From: Clitoria ternatea
Taxonomy: Eukaryota > Streptophyta > Magnoliopsida > Fabales > Fabaceae
NCBI GenBank assembly: GCA_037962975.1
Contig: CM075669.1
Coordinates: 87,650,001 to 87,714,000, forward strand
DNA length: 64,000 bases
Direction: 5' to 3'
In this document: in pieces, positions 22,346 to 33,190 of the stretch
How the letters are laid out: the number at the start of each line of letters is the position of its first letter
Position numbering within the stretch: the stretch's first letter is position 1
The notes under the pieces: generated by a model
What the model saw: the letters and a program-made list of their open reading frames with translations, nothing else
Told to the model about the DNA's origin: nothing
Database searches by the model: none
Translations under genes and position numbers: made by a program

Positions 22346-24280
22346 TCAAACACAATTGATCATGTCAAGAATTCCCAATTCTCTTCTAATGTGGATGAAT
22401 TGCTCCCTAGCTAAAGGTTTGGTTAAGATATCTGCTAGTTGCCTAGAGGTTTCAACATGCTCAAGTACACAATCACCCTTTAATGCATGGTCTCTAATGA
22501 AATGATGTCGAATCTCAATATGTTTGGTTCTAGAATGCATGACAGGATTCTTTGAAATGTTAATGGCACTTGTGTTATCACACTTAAGAGGCACATGGTC
22601 TAACATGACACCATAGTCCAGAAGTTGTTGTCTCATCCAAAGGATTTGAGCACAACAACTACCAGCTGCAATATATTCTGCCTCAGCTGTAGATAGTACA
22701 ACACTCACTTGTTTCTTGCTATGCCAAGAAACAAGAGAACTACCAAGCAAGTGGCATGTTCCACTAGTGTTTTTCCTATCAAGTTTACATCCTGCAAAAT
22801 CTGAATCAGAATAACCAATTAAGGTGCATTCAACCCCTTTGGGGTACCATAAACCAACATTTTGAGTTCCAAAAAGATATTTCAAAATTCTTTTCACAAC
22901 AGTGAGATGTGATTCTTTAGGACATGCTTGATATCTAGCACACATGCACACAGCAAACATAATATCAGGCCTACTAGCTGTTTAGTAAAGTAAGGAGCCA
23001 ATCATACCTCGGTATTTAGTTATTTCAACATCCTTACCCTTCTCATCTTTGTCTAAGTAGCAAGATGTACTCATGGGTGTAGTTATCTCATTTGCTTTGC
23101 CCATTTCAGACCTTTTGAGTAGTTTTTTACAATATTTTGTTTGACTAATGAACGTTCTCTCATTTGTTTGTTTGATTTGTAATCCAAGGAAGAAGGTGAG
23201 TTCTCCCATCATGGACATTTCGAATTCATCTTGCATAATCTTGGCAAACTCTTGACAAAGAATTTCGTTAGTAGCACCAAATATTATGTCATCAACATAA
23301 ACTTGTACCAAAAGAATGTCATTATTTTTACGTTTTATAAACAGTATAGTATCAACCTTACCTCTTTCAAAATTATTTTCTAAAAGAAATTTGCTAAGTC
23401 TTTCATACCAAGCTCTTGGAGCTTGTTTCAAACCATATAAAGCTTTCCTCAGTTTAAAAACATGGTTTGGAAATTTGTGATTTTCAAAACTGGGAGGTTG
23501 ATCTACATAGACTTCTTCTTGAATATAGCCATTTAGAAAAGCGCTTTTGACATCCATTTGATAAAGCTTAAAATCCATACAATAAGCGAAAACTAACAGT
23601 AATCTTATGGCTTCTAATCTAGCTACGGGAGCATATGTTCCTTCATAGTCTATCCCTTATTCTTGATTATATCCTTTAGCAACTAATCTAGCTTTGTTTC
23701 TTGTTATTATGCCATTCTCATCTAGCTTATTTCTAAAAACCTATTTGGTTCCTATTATTTGGTGATCATTGGGTTTTGGCACAAGTTCCCAAACTTTATT
23801 TCTTTCAAATTGATTTAACTCTTCTTGCATGGCCAACATCCAATGTTCATCAATAATAGCTTCATCAATGTTTTTGGGTTCTATTTGTGATACAAATGCT
23901 AGGTGATTACAAGTATTTCTAATAGCATTTCGAGTACTTACACCTTGAGTCATCTCTCCTATGACTTTGTTTAATGGGTGATCCTTCAATGTGATCCATT
24001 GATGTGGTTCCTCATTTTGTGTTGTTTCTTCTTTCTTGTTGATTTCCTCCTCTTCATTCAAGCACATTTCTTGAAGTGCACCTGCAAGATCATCAACATC
24101 TTCCTTTCTCGGAGGGTCATGGCTATTTTCATCAAATTTAACATGAATAGATTCTTCAATGGTATTTGTGCGTTTGTTGAAAATTCGATAAGATTTACTA
24201 GACTGTGAGTATCCTAGGAAGATTGCTTCATCAACTTTAGCATCAAACTTTCCTAGATTATCTTTTCCATTATTGAGCAC
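22346..24280 (-). pseudogene. Copia reverse transcriptase and RNase H, decayed
   Basis: One frame continues from the integrase. The RT core contains MDVKSAFLNGYIQEEVYVDQ and the catalytic YVDD (in QVYVDDIIFGATNE, about 23285-23325). RNase H follows with YSDSDFAGCKLDRKNTSG, STAEAEYIAAG and IRHHFIRD. The natural stop is at 22346-22348. In-frame stops interrupt at 23741-23743 (Trp to TAG), 23657-23659 (Glu to TAA) and 22982-22984 (Leu to TAA). The fragment up to about 23850 is the linker between integrase and RT, rich in Glu/Lys. Confidence 0.92.
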
Positions 24281-25410
24281 AAAACATTTTCATCCAAATA
24301 TATGAAAGTATGAAATGTTGGGTTTTATACCCTTGTAAAGTTCATAGGGGGTTTTCTTTAGAATAGGTCTTATTAGGCATCTATTCATAACATGACAAGC
24401 GGTATTTACCGCATCGGCCCAAAAATGTTTTGCAATATTGTTTTCATTTAACATGGTTCTAGCAAGCTCCACCAACGATCTATTTTTCCTTTCTACTACT
24501 CCATTTTGTTAGGGAGTTCTAGGAGCTGAAAAGTTATGATTAATGCCATGTTTTTCGCAAAACTTTTCAAAAGATTGATTTTCGAATTCTCCCCCATGAT
24601 CAGTTCTAATGGATGTAATTTTTGAATTTTGCTCATTTTGGATAATCTTAGCAAGCTTCTTAAATGCATGATATGCTTCATTCTTATGAGCAAGAAACAA
24701 GGTCCATATGTATCTAGAGTAGTCATCTACAATTACTAGACCATAGTAATTACCACCAAAGCTTTTGATTTTGGAAGGTCCAAAAAGATCCATGTGCAAA
24801 AGTTGTAAAGGCTTTTGGGTGGAAACAATATTTTTAGATTGAAAGGATGCCTTTACTTGTTTTCCCTTTTGACATGCATCACAAAACTTATTTTCAAATT
24901 TAAGCTTTGGTAAACCAATTACTAATTCTTTAGAAACAAGTTTATTCAAGTGGTCTACATGTATATGAGCTATTCTTCTATGCCATAGCCAAGTTTCATG
25001 CTCTCTAGTCATGAAGCATTGTACATCATTTGAAGACAAACTATCCATATCAATCATGTAAATATTATCAATTCTTTGGCCTACAAACTTAACTTCCTTA
25101 TTAATCTTATGCTCAATTATGCAACAATTTGATTCAAACAAAACTCTATATCCTTTGTCACATAATTGACTAATGCTAAGTAAGCTGCGTTTAAGACCTT
25201 CAACATACAACACATCACTAATAGAGGTAGAAGAATTCTTACTAATGTTTCCAATGCCTAGAATCCTTCCTTTAGTGTTGTCTTCATAGGTGTCACTTCC
25301 TTTTCTTTTGGGAGTAAATGATGTAAATTTGCTTATATCTCCCGTCATGTGTTTTGAGCACCCACTATCCAAATACCAATGGGTGTTGCTTGCCTTGAAG
25401 CATACCTACA
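24281..25410 (-). pseudogene. Copia protease and integrase, decayed
   Basis: The protease active-site segment WYLDSGCSKHMTG begins near 25385. The integrase has the zinc-binding HHCC region (HRRIAHIH and CDACQKGK) and the catalytic triad: Asp in HMDLFGP, Asp in RTDHGGEF and Glu in VVERKNR. A TAA at 24509-24511 replaces the Gln just before QNG and separates the third catalytic residue; a TGA at 24290-24292 ends the next segment. The frame differs from gag, so Gag-Pol in the progenitor probably needed frameshifting, or a shift mutation has occurred. Confidence 0.9.
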
Positions 25411-25418
25411 AAACAAAA

Positions 25419-27077
25419 TCAGTTTAGAGAACTAGGTACCCATTTTATGTTGGGTCCTTTAAGGTTAGCTTGTGGTAATGTCCCTTTAGGAACCCACACC
25501 TTTCTTATAACCTTTGGCCCTAATTTTCTAACATTGCAATTTGAAGAGTTATTACCTTTGAATCCACAATGGTTGCATTTCATAAAGGGCGAGGATGATC
25601 TCATAGGAGGTACAAAGAAGTTTTTATAATGCTTTTCTTTTTTAACAGAATTGTACCCTAAACCAGTTTTGTCAAACATGCATCTTTGATTTCCAAGTAG
25701 TACATTCAGATTATCTCTACCATTTGTAAACCTCTCTAAGGTTTTGTTTAAATCTAGGACTTTATTTTCTAGATCAACACATTTCTTAGCAAAATCACAA
25801 GGTTTACTCTTGGAGCATGTTTGAACATTTTCCAATTCTTCCTTTAAACATTCATTCTCTTTGCAAATCTCCATAAGGTGCATCTCTAGAGTGTCACTTG
25901 TTTTTCTAGACACCTTAAGTCTATTGGAGACTTTTACAAATTTTTCATATAATTCATCTAGAGCATCAAGTAATTTATCCTTATCTAAGTCATGGAAGTT
26001 TACCTCATCATCTTCTTCTTGGTGGTTGGCCATGAGGCAAAGGTTTGCTTCTTCATTTTTTGAGTCATCCGAGCTGCTTATCTCATTTTCATCCCATGCT
26101 ATATATGCTCTTCTTCTTCCTCTTTTCTCTTTTCCCTTCTTCTTAAGATTTGGGTAATCCGCTTTGAAGTGTCCTTCCTTGCCACATTCAAAGCAATTGG
26201 GTGAGGAGGAATTTTCTTTAGTGATAGGTTTCTTACTTGGAATTTTGGAGCTTCTTTGGAAGCGTTTATTTCTCATGAATTTCCCGAAGCGTTTCACAAA
26301 GAGTCCAAACTCTTCTTCTTCATTAGGTTCACTTCCGGATTCTTCTTCATTTGTGAAGGTGGCCTTGAGAGCTAGACCTTTCTTCTTGGAATATTTTTCT
26401 TCCTCTTCTACCATCTTTAATTCTTTCAGCTCTTGTTCCTGTTCCTGTAACTTACCAAATAGTGTGGCAAGAGACATTTCGTTTATGCTAGGAGATTGTT
26501 TGATGGCGGTAACTAGCGGTTACCATTCTCTGTTAAGGCTTTTCAACACTTTATGAATGAGCTCTTTGTTAGTGTAAGTCTTTCCAAGTGTAATAAGTTG
26601 ATTGATGATGAGAGTGGACCTTTTTTGCATATCAACAACTGATTCATGAGAGTTTAATCTAAAGCACTCATATTGACTAGTTAGTGTACTAATCTTAGAG
26701 TCTTTAACATCATTTGTACCTTCATGGGTTACTTGAAGGGTATCCCACATTTCCTTGGCGGATTTACAAGTGATTACTCAGAAAAATTCATCTGGTCCTA
26801 GTGCAAGAGTAATTAGATTTTTAGCCTTGTAATTATATTGTACTTTCTTCTCTTCCTCACTAGTCCAATTATCCATAGGTTTTTCAACTAGTTTATCATC
26901 AACAATATTCATAGGTATAAAAGGACTATTTTCAATGGTATTCCAAACTCTTAAGTCAACTGATTGAATGAAGATTTTCATTCTCTCTTTCCAAAACGTA
27001 TAACCTTCCCCATTGAAAGTAGGAGGTCTATTTGTGGCACCACCCTCAGGAAAAAGGCTTAAAGAACTTGAGGCCAT
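25419..27077 (-). pseudogene. Copia gag (long, Sirevirus type), decayed
   Basis: The start is typical of the family: MASSSLSLFPEGGATNRPP then FNGEGYTFWKERM. A UBN2-type gag domain follows (AKEMWDTLQVTHEG, LTSQYECFRLN). In-frame stops lie at 26778-26780 (CGA to TGA) and 26520-26522 (CAA to TAA). The zinc knuckle CFECGKEGHFKADY has Tyr where the last Cys should be, and a second knuckle-like motif, CNHCGFKGNNSSNC, has Asn where His is expected. A coiled-coil region (residues about 340-440) separates them. Total length is about 550 codons, matching the long gag of SIRE-like elements. Confidence 0.9.
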
Positions 27078-27120
27078 CTTTATCTCTTGAAGCTGTTAAG
27101 CTTGATCTACCAAGAGTCAA

Positions 27121-27132
27121 GCTCTGATACCA
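27121..27132 (-). other. Primer-binding site, initiator Met tRNA
   Basis: TGGTATCAGAGC on the minus strand, two bases inside the 5' LTR, is the standard primer site of plant Ty1/copia elements. Confidence 0.93.
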
Positions 27133-27134
27133 CT

Positions 27135-28615
27135 TGTTATTCAAGTGGCCTCAATACTCAAGAGGGGGGTGAATTGAGTTTTTAAAACTTTTAGTTGGAA
27201 TACCTTTAAACTTGATTCTTATATACAAATTTACTAGATTATGCAAGTGAAATCAAGTTTAATGAAATATGAAATGCAAAACAAAGGTAAATATAGCTGA
27301 GACAATTAAATAAACACTTGGTGTGCAGTATTCAAGATTTACCAATTTTAGCAAGTTCAAGTATGCAAGCCACAATCAATCAACACAAGTCAATTAAGTG
27401 CAGCATATGAAAGTAAGAGAGTAAGGGAGAAGAGCTTGCAAACCAATTTAACAAGTTCCACCAATCCGGTGTACGTCTCACCTCTAAGCAACCCACTTAG
27501 AGGATTTCCACTATTATAGACTAGAGATACAACTTTGAGCAATTGCAGCTTCCTAGTGTCCCACACTCAAGAACCCAATCCTCACAAGTATAAGGGCACC
27601 CCACCCAATCTCTCAATCTCAAAATATCCCAAAGGTTGAACCCCAACCTTTGTAACCACTCAACCTAGAGTGAACAACCACTCAATCTAGAGTGAACTTT
27701 GGTGTTTGGTGTAGTGTTTACAAGCAAGTAACTCTCTTAATAGAGTGGATAAGCAAATGATAGCTCACACAAATTCTAACTCTCAACCAGAGAGGATATA
27801 CAAATTCTAACTCAAGAATGAATATACAAGGAATATGAAACTTGTAAGCACAAAGGTTAGTAAGGATTGATTGCCTCTGGTTGTGTATTTTGTGCTTGAG
27901 TTTCTCTTGCATTTATAGAGTCATTTCAGAGCTTGGTGAGTGCCTTGGTCTTCCTAGCCGTTGCATGTAGTGGGTGTCTGAAGGAATGGTGGAGAAATGT
28001 GTTGGTTTCCCACTAATATGTGTTTTCCCACTATCGTAATCGATTATGCCTTAAGCTGTAATCGATTATACTTTGAATTTTTCATCTCTGTTCGCTATGT
28101 AATCGATTAGTTCCCATTGCCTAATCGATTAGATTCAAGTCAGAAGCTTGGTAATCGATTGAACTTTGCCTTGTAATCGATTAGCAATGATACCTGATGC
28201 ATTTAATTTAGCTTCGCAGCTTCGTAATCGATTATATAGTCGTAGTAATCGATTAGATTAATTCCAGTAGCCTTCTAATCGATTGGCTGAATTCTCTTAA
28301 TCGATTAGCTTTTATACCTGATACCTTTAATGCCATTTTTGGTTTTGGTAATCGATTAAACTATATATGTAATCGATTATTGTAGTTCCAGTAGCTCTGT
28401 AATTGATTATCTGAAATGTTGTAATCGATTAGCTTATTGTCCTGATGCATTTGTTCCAAAACAGAAGCTGCCTAATCGATTAGCTGAGACTCCCTAATCG
28501 ATTAGCTGCGCAGTTTTTCTGGGTCTGATTCCATATCTTTGTTTTTGCAAGGAATTCTTCAAGAGTGCTTTGTCATTATCAAAATCCTTGAACCTGTAAT
28601 CATATTCAAAACACA
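27135..28615 (-). repeat. 5' LTR of the copia element, 1481 bp
   Basis: It has the same length and ends as the left LTR, TATAAAT at 27911-27917, and 15 intact AATCGATT palindromes between about 28035 and 28507. The copy that is decayed in the left LTR (TAATTGATTA) is intact here, while one intact there is decayed here (about 28400), showing independent loss of the CpG after insertion. Confidence 0.95.
27911..28507 (-). promoter_or_regulatory. 5' LTR promoter with TAATCGATTA palindrome cluster
   Basis: TATAAAT (27911-27917, minus) lies about 120 bp downstream of the palindrome cluster. In this LTR it would drive the genomic transcript; regulation by the palindromes is inferred from position. 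Confidence 0.65.
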
Positions 28616-28620
28616 ACAAG

Positions 28621-29126
28621 ATCATGCATACAATCAACCAAAAATCATAAAATTTACATACAAAACCTTTTTCTTCATTAAGGGTTAAAAATAAAACTTT
28701 TGATCCAAGTGTTTCTCAAAAATCTTCCTTAAGAAAATCATTTTCTTTAGAACTAAACTCTGGTTTAAATCCAAGGAAAATGCTCATTTTTAATCTTTAA
28801 TCCAAGATGGAAACCTTAGAGTGATTTCCATCCCCATGCATGCACAAAAGTCCTAAGAGAAATAAGAACTTCCCTAACCTCTTGGAGTTTTCACATTAAA
28901 CAGAGTAGAAAGGATAGGACTTGAAGATTGTTTTTCCTTGCATCCTTGCTTCCAAAGAAGTGGTTTTGAGTAGCTTAAGATTGTGGTTGAATGATGGGCG
29001 GTGTGGAGGAGAAGAAGAAAAAGTTTTTGATGAGAAAATATGGAAAAGAACTCATGGCCAAGAAAGAAGAAATGGTGCAAAATGGTTTCTTCCTTTTTCA
29101 CTTATGGTAAACACATAAACACACAT

Positions 29127-29167
<41 letters not shown>

Positions 29168-29779
29168 GAAAACTTATGTTCATATTTTAATGAGTTAGTG
29201 GGCTAAGTTAGGTGAGGGAAAATGATGCTTAAATCTAGGGGAAAAAGTGAACAATGGTGGTGGCTGCATGGCATTTAGGTACAAGAAAATGCTTTCAATC
29301 ATAATTAAATCACTAAAGGTATTCGGGTCTCACTCATAAAGTTTCAAGACTTTCTGGGTAAAAAGTCGCCAAGAAATTTTAATCAATTTTTCGCATAGAG
29401 TTTATTTATTTTGGTAAAGTTCTGTAACTCAATTGGTTCAACCCCCATCACTCTCCACTCTCCTCAGAAACATCAAAAACTTGATATTTATTTTAGGACT
29501 CAAAGTGTAAAGTATAACACTTCGCGTGATCGGGTAACTGATTCAACACACTGACATAGTTTAATACTAACATTTTTACCATCAAAATCACTACCATAAA
29601 ATTATTTAACGACCAATAACTTCCCCAAAGTTATTGATCCATCTTAATCATCAAAAGACACACAAATAGAATATCACACGCATAACTACCGAAGTCTAAA
29701 TTTCATTCATTTCACACAAATAGGAGAAATAATGTATCTTTGCCTGTAGGTCTTTACAGAAAAAATAAGGGATGTCACA
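28621..29779 (-). repeat. LTR-like sequence, minus strand, no gene seen
   Basis: The sequence continues from 18585, across the copia insertion. It ends on the + strand with AAGGGATGTCACA; reversed, this is TGTGACATCCC, similar to the TGTAACATCCC start of the repeat at 44602. I infer the start of a minus-strand LTR-type element at 29779. Small ORFs are Lys/His/Leu-rich and without recognisable domain. Confidence 0.45.
29110..29167. repeat. (AC)n(AT)n microsatellite
   Basis: A run of CA dinucleotides passes directly into a run of AT dinucleotides. Confidence 0.95.
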
Positions 29780-32489
29780 ATAATTACTCTCCTAAAGTTG
29801 TATGCCTCTAAAAATAGAGGTTTATAAAAACTAACAAAGAGTGTATTAACATATGATTAAATTGACACCAAAGTTTGGAGGATCAAATGCAAAACACTTA
29901 TGTCCAAACAGAGAGTGTATTAACGAGATCACTTAAGTCTAATAGAATGGTATCCATGTTACCATATAAAAAAATACAAAACCAATGATAATTTTATAAG
30001 TAGCTAAATCTCAAAAAATCCATATTAACAATGAATAAATTTTATAATTAACATAAATTCTCTACCTGAACTCAATAAAATGAGGGCAATCACAACCCTA
30101 AAACTCTTACCATAGAATTCTTAAATTTCCCTTCATGGACTTAATACAAAATGAATACAATTACAATTAACATAATTTTTCCTTCATGAACTTATTTCAT
30201 ATAGAACGGTACTTGAATTTAAAAGTTAAACTTTTAACACCGAAACAAGCAAAGCACATTTCATAGCATGTTTCACAAGCAAAACACATGTAACAATATT
30301 TCATAAGCAAGGAACAAGAAGAAACATAAAAATAATAAATATAATTGCAACCCTTCCTCCCTCATAGTTCACAACATATTTCATAAAGAGAAAGGAATGA
30401 CTAACTTGTAATGGAATACAACAACACAAAGACAAGGGAAGAGGAGACATGTAGTGAAGGTCACTTATCCTTACACATGGAGGGAGAGATAGATAGTGTG
30501 TTAATAGTGAAGGAGAATGAGGGTCAAAGAATAAAAACAGGGAGACTGGGTTAAGGTCCTTACCTTTGTTGGTGGAGGTTGACTCCGATGACTATGGTAG
30601 TCTAAGAGACAAAGAGAGTCAATGTTTATATAGACAGGCTGAAGCGGAAAGAGAGAAAAACAAAGAGGGGGAGAGGAAGAGGGAGAGAATGAAGAGAAAA
30701 GGAAAAGAAAATGAAGAAGAATATGGACTTACGTAAACACGGGTAAAGGTGGTGGTCGTCGGTGGTGTTAAAACTCAAATAGGGGACAAGTGGCACTAAA
30801 TATAAGAGAAGTAAGAGAAGGAGGGTATGGTAAAGAGAGAGGATAAAGAATAGGAAATGGGCAAGAAAGGAGGTTATGCTAGATTTTAGGCTTGGTATTT
30901 AAAGATAAACGATATTCGATTGCTAATTCCATAGCCAGCTCGATTAAAAATGCCACGTTGATTAGTATTTAGTAGCGGCCATATAAACTCGTCACTAAAT
31001 AATAAAAAAGGTTGTTGTGATGTTAACGTTGTTGAAAATTTTGGTAGGATTGTTGGCATTCTTATAAGCTAAGACATGTGACTCACACTATCCTTAATGG
31101 TTTGTTCATTCAAGACGTGATCCCCTAGAATTTAACTGCCTCTTTTACTTATAGGAGGAAATTAGAACTAGCAAGGTATCATTTTAAGTACAACTCAGTC
31201 ACGACTCATGGGTAGAAGAAAATCGATAGAGTCAGTTAGTTTTTTTTATCAAACTATCAAAGTTAACTTAAACAAGGAAATATGAGAAAAAATTTAATTA
31301 AAAGAAAATAATAATTATAGGCAATAAAATCATATATTAGAATTTAATTTACAATCAAATCAAATCAATATGTTATAAATAATTAAATATTTTTAAAAAA
31401 TAAAAAAGATAATGATCTTTTAATGACCATTTAAAGCAAATATATTTTTAAAACTCATGAAGCATTATTTTAAAATATCGTAATATCCAACTAACATTTG
31501 GTAATGAATTTAACAATCCATTGCTACTTTTCAAAATCTTTTAAACACATGGAATCATTTTTACGAGGGAGCTCCTATGGACATCGTTAATTGGGAAATT
31601 GAAAAGCCTCCCGTTGGTGACAAAACATGTTTATCCGTCATCAAAGCCCATGTAAAAGGTGCCAACTTTTCAATTGGAAGAGTACCCTTTCTAAAAGTTA
31701 GCGACGAGAATCACAAGTCATTACTAACATCTGACATTAATTTTAATGTTGGCAATGGAATACTAACATCGTTTGCCAAATTCCATTATGGGGGCGTTAA
31801 TTTCTAAAAGAAAATGTATGTGTCTTAACATTGGCGATAGATGTACTCAACCGTGGCTAACATTATCCTTAGTGATAAAAATAAAGATCACATTACTAAA
31901 CCCATATTTTGTATACATTTGGCGACAGACTCATCGACGAATACGACCACTGTTTTACATTCATCACTAACTCTGTCACCAAATCTGTCGTTATTCATTC
32001 ATCAAACTAAATTCATCACTAATATTGATTTGTTGCTAATTGCACGACAATTAACAATAGATAAAATGGTCATTGCCAAATTCCTATAGCCAATCCAGTC
32101 TTTTCTAATGTAAAAGAGAAAGTTTAATGTTAGTTATTTTGTCTCTTTCCTATTTGAAAAACTAGAAATATAATCTTTCCATTAACTACATCCAAATCAA
32201 AACATAAAATTTAATTACAATTTTAATATGAACATAATTAAAGATAATTCCATTAGAAATATTTAAACTTAGTAGCTGAAATATCACACTATAAAAAAAG
32301 GACCCATCCGACAAGCCTATGGAATATGAGAAATTAAAGTAAATACAAGCATATAAATATACCTAACTATCACTTTTAATTAAATATATTTCATACATGT
32401 TACCAATTGGCATGTCAAACTCAAGCACACTCAGCACCTCTTGCAACTTAGTTTCACCATCTCACTTCCTTTAATCCAAGTATAATATG
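29780..32489. other. AT-rich sequence with short GTCACTAA/GTCGCTAA-type repeats, no gene
   Basis: No coding sequence is recognisable. Between about 30890-31020 and 31570-32090 many short variants of TCACTAA, TCGTCACTAAA and CGACAGA recur in both orientations, which resembles subterminal regions of non-autonomous DNA transposons. I could not pair termini or find a target duplication. The ORFs 31577-31807 and 31841-32089 lie inside this repetitive part and look like chance. Confidence 0.35.
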
Positions 32490-33190
32490 TTTTCATATTT
32501 TGATGATAACTAGAGCTACAAAAATCCCTTTGAGGTGAAATTCTATAACTTTTATGCGAACAAGAAATGTTAATTTGGAATAGCTAAGTCCCAGTTTAAC
32601 AAAATGTAAAGTTGTTATATAGAAAATTTCTAGTAAGGACATACTGGAGTATTTTTCACATAACTTAAGCTACAAAACTCCTTTTTAGGGTACATCCAAT
32701 TGCTAAATTTTTGTAACTTAAATATCTATAACTTATATGAAGGAAAAGATGCTAAGTTGGTATAGATAGGTTCTAATTTTAACAAAATAAAGAGTTTTTA
32801 TGCAGAAAAACTCTAACAGGGACATACTGGAGTGATTTATACAGAACTTGAGCTACAAAACTCCTCTTGAGGTGAAATTAATTGTTAAATTTTTGTAACT
32901 CAGATATTTGAAACTTTTATGAAGGAATGAAATGATAATTTGGTGTAAATAGATCCTAGTTTAACAAAATGTAGAGCTATTATGTAGAAAAATTCCAGCA
33001 GGGACATACTGGAGTGTTTTGCACATAACATGAGCTATAAAACTCCTTTTAAGGTGAAACGAATTGATAAATGTATGTAACTTAGAAGTCTATAACTTTT
33101 ATAAAGACAAGTAATTCTAATTTGGTAAAGATGATTCCTAGTTTCACAAAATACAGAGCTGATATACATATGTTTTTAGCAACAACAAAA
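32490..33190. repeat. Tandem repeat, about 182-bp unit, nearly four copies
   Basis: The landmark GAGCTACAAAACTCC recurs at 32513 (variant), 32667, 32850 and 33032, giving steps of about 154, 183 and 182 bp. Each unit also has GACATACTGGAGT, TATAACTTTTAT and TAGTTTAACAAAATG in the same order. The first interval is shorter by about 28 bp. Confidence 0.8.

Larger units (their letters stand above)
18591..28615 (-). mobile_element. Complete SIRE/Maximus-like Ty1/copia retrotransposon, 10.0 kb
   Basis: Two LTRs of identical length (1481 bp) flank the element, with target duplication ACAAG at 18586-18590 and 28616-28620. Minus-strand order is LTR, primer site complementary to initiator Met tRNA, gag with zinc-knuckle regions, protease, integrase, reverse transcriptase, RNase H, a palindrome cluster, an extra 367-codon ORF, polypurine tract, LTR. 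The order protease-integrase-RT marks Ty1/copia; the long gag and extra 3' ORF match the SIRE/Maximus (Sirevirus) lineage. About 30 LTR mismatches by eye (about 2%), mostly transitions, indicate a fairly recent insertion. Gag and pol carry at least seven in-frame stops, so the copy cannot supply its own enzymes. Confidence 0.95.

Noticed and set aside
32284..32310. CACTATAAAAAAAGG as a CACTA terminus
   Set aside because: No matching right terminus, no subterminal repeats and no 3-bp duplication were found.
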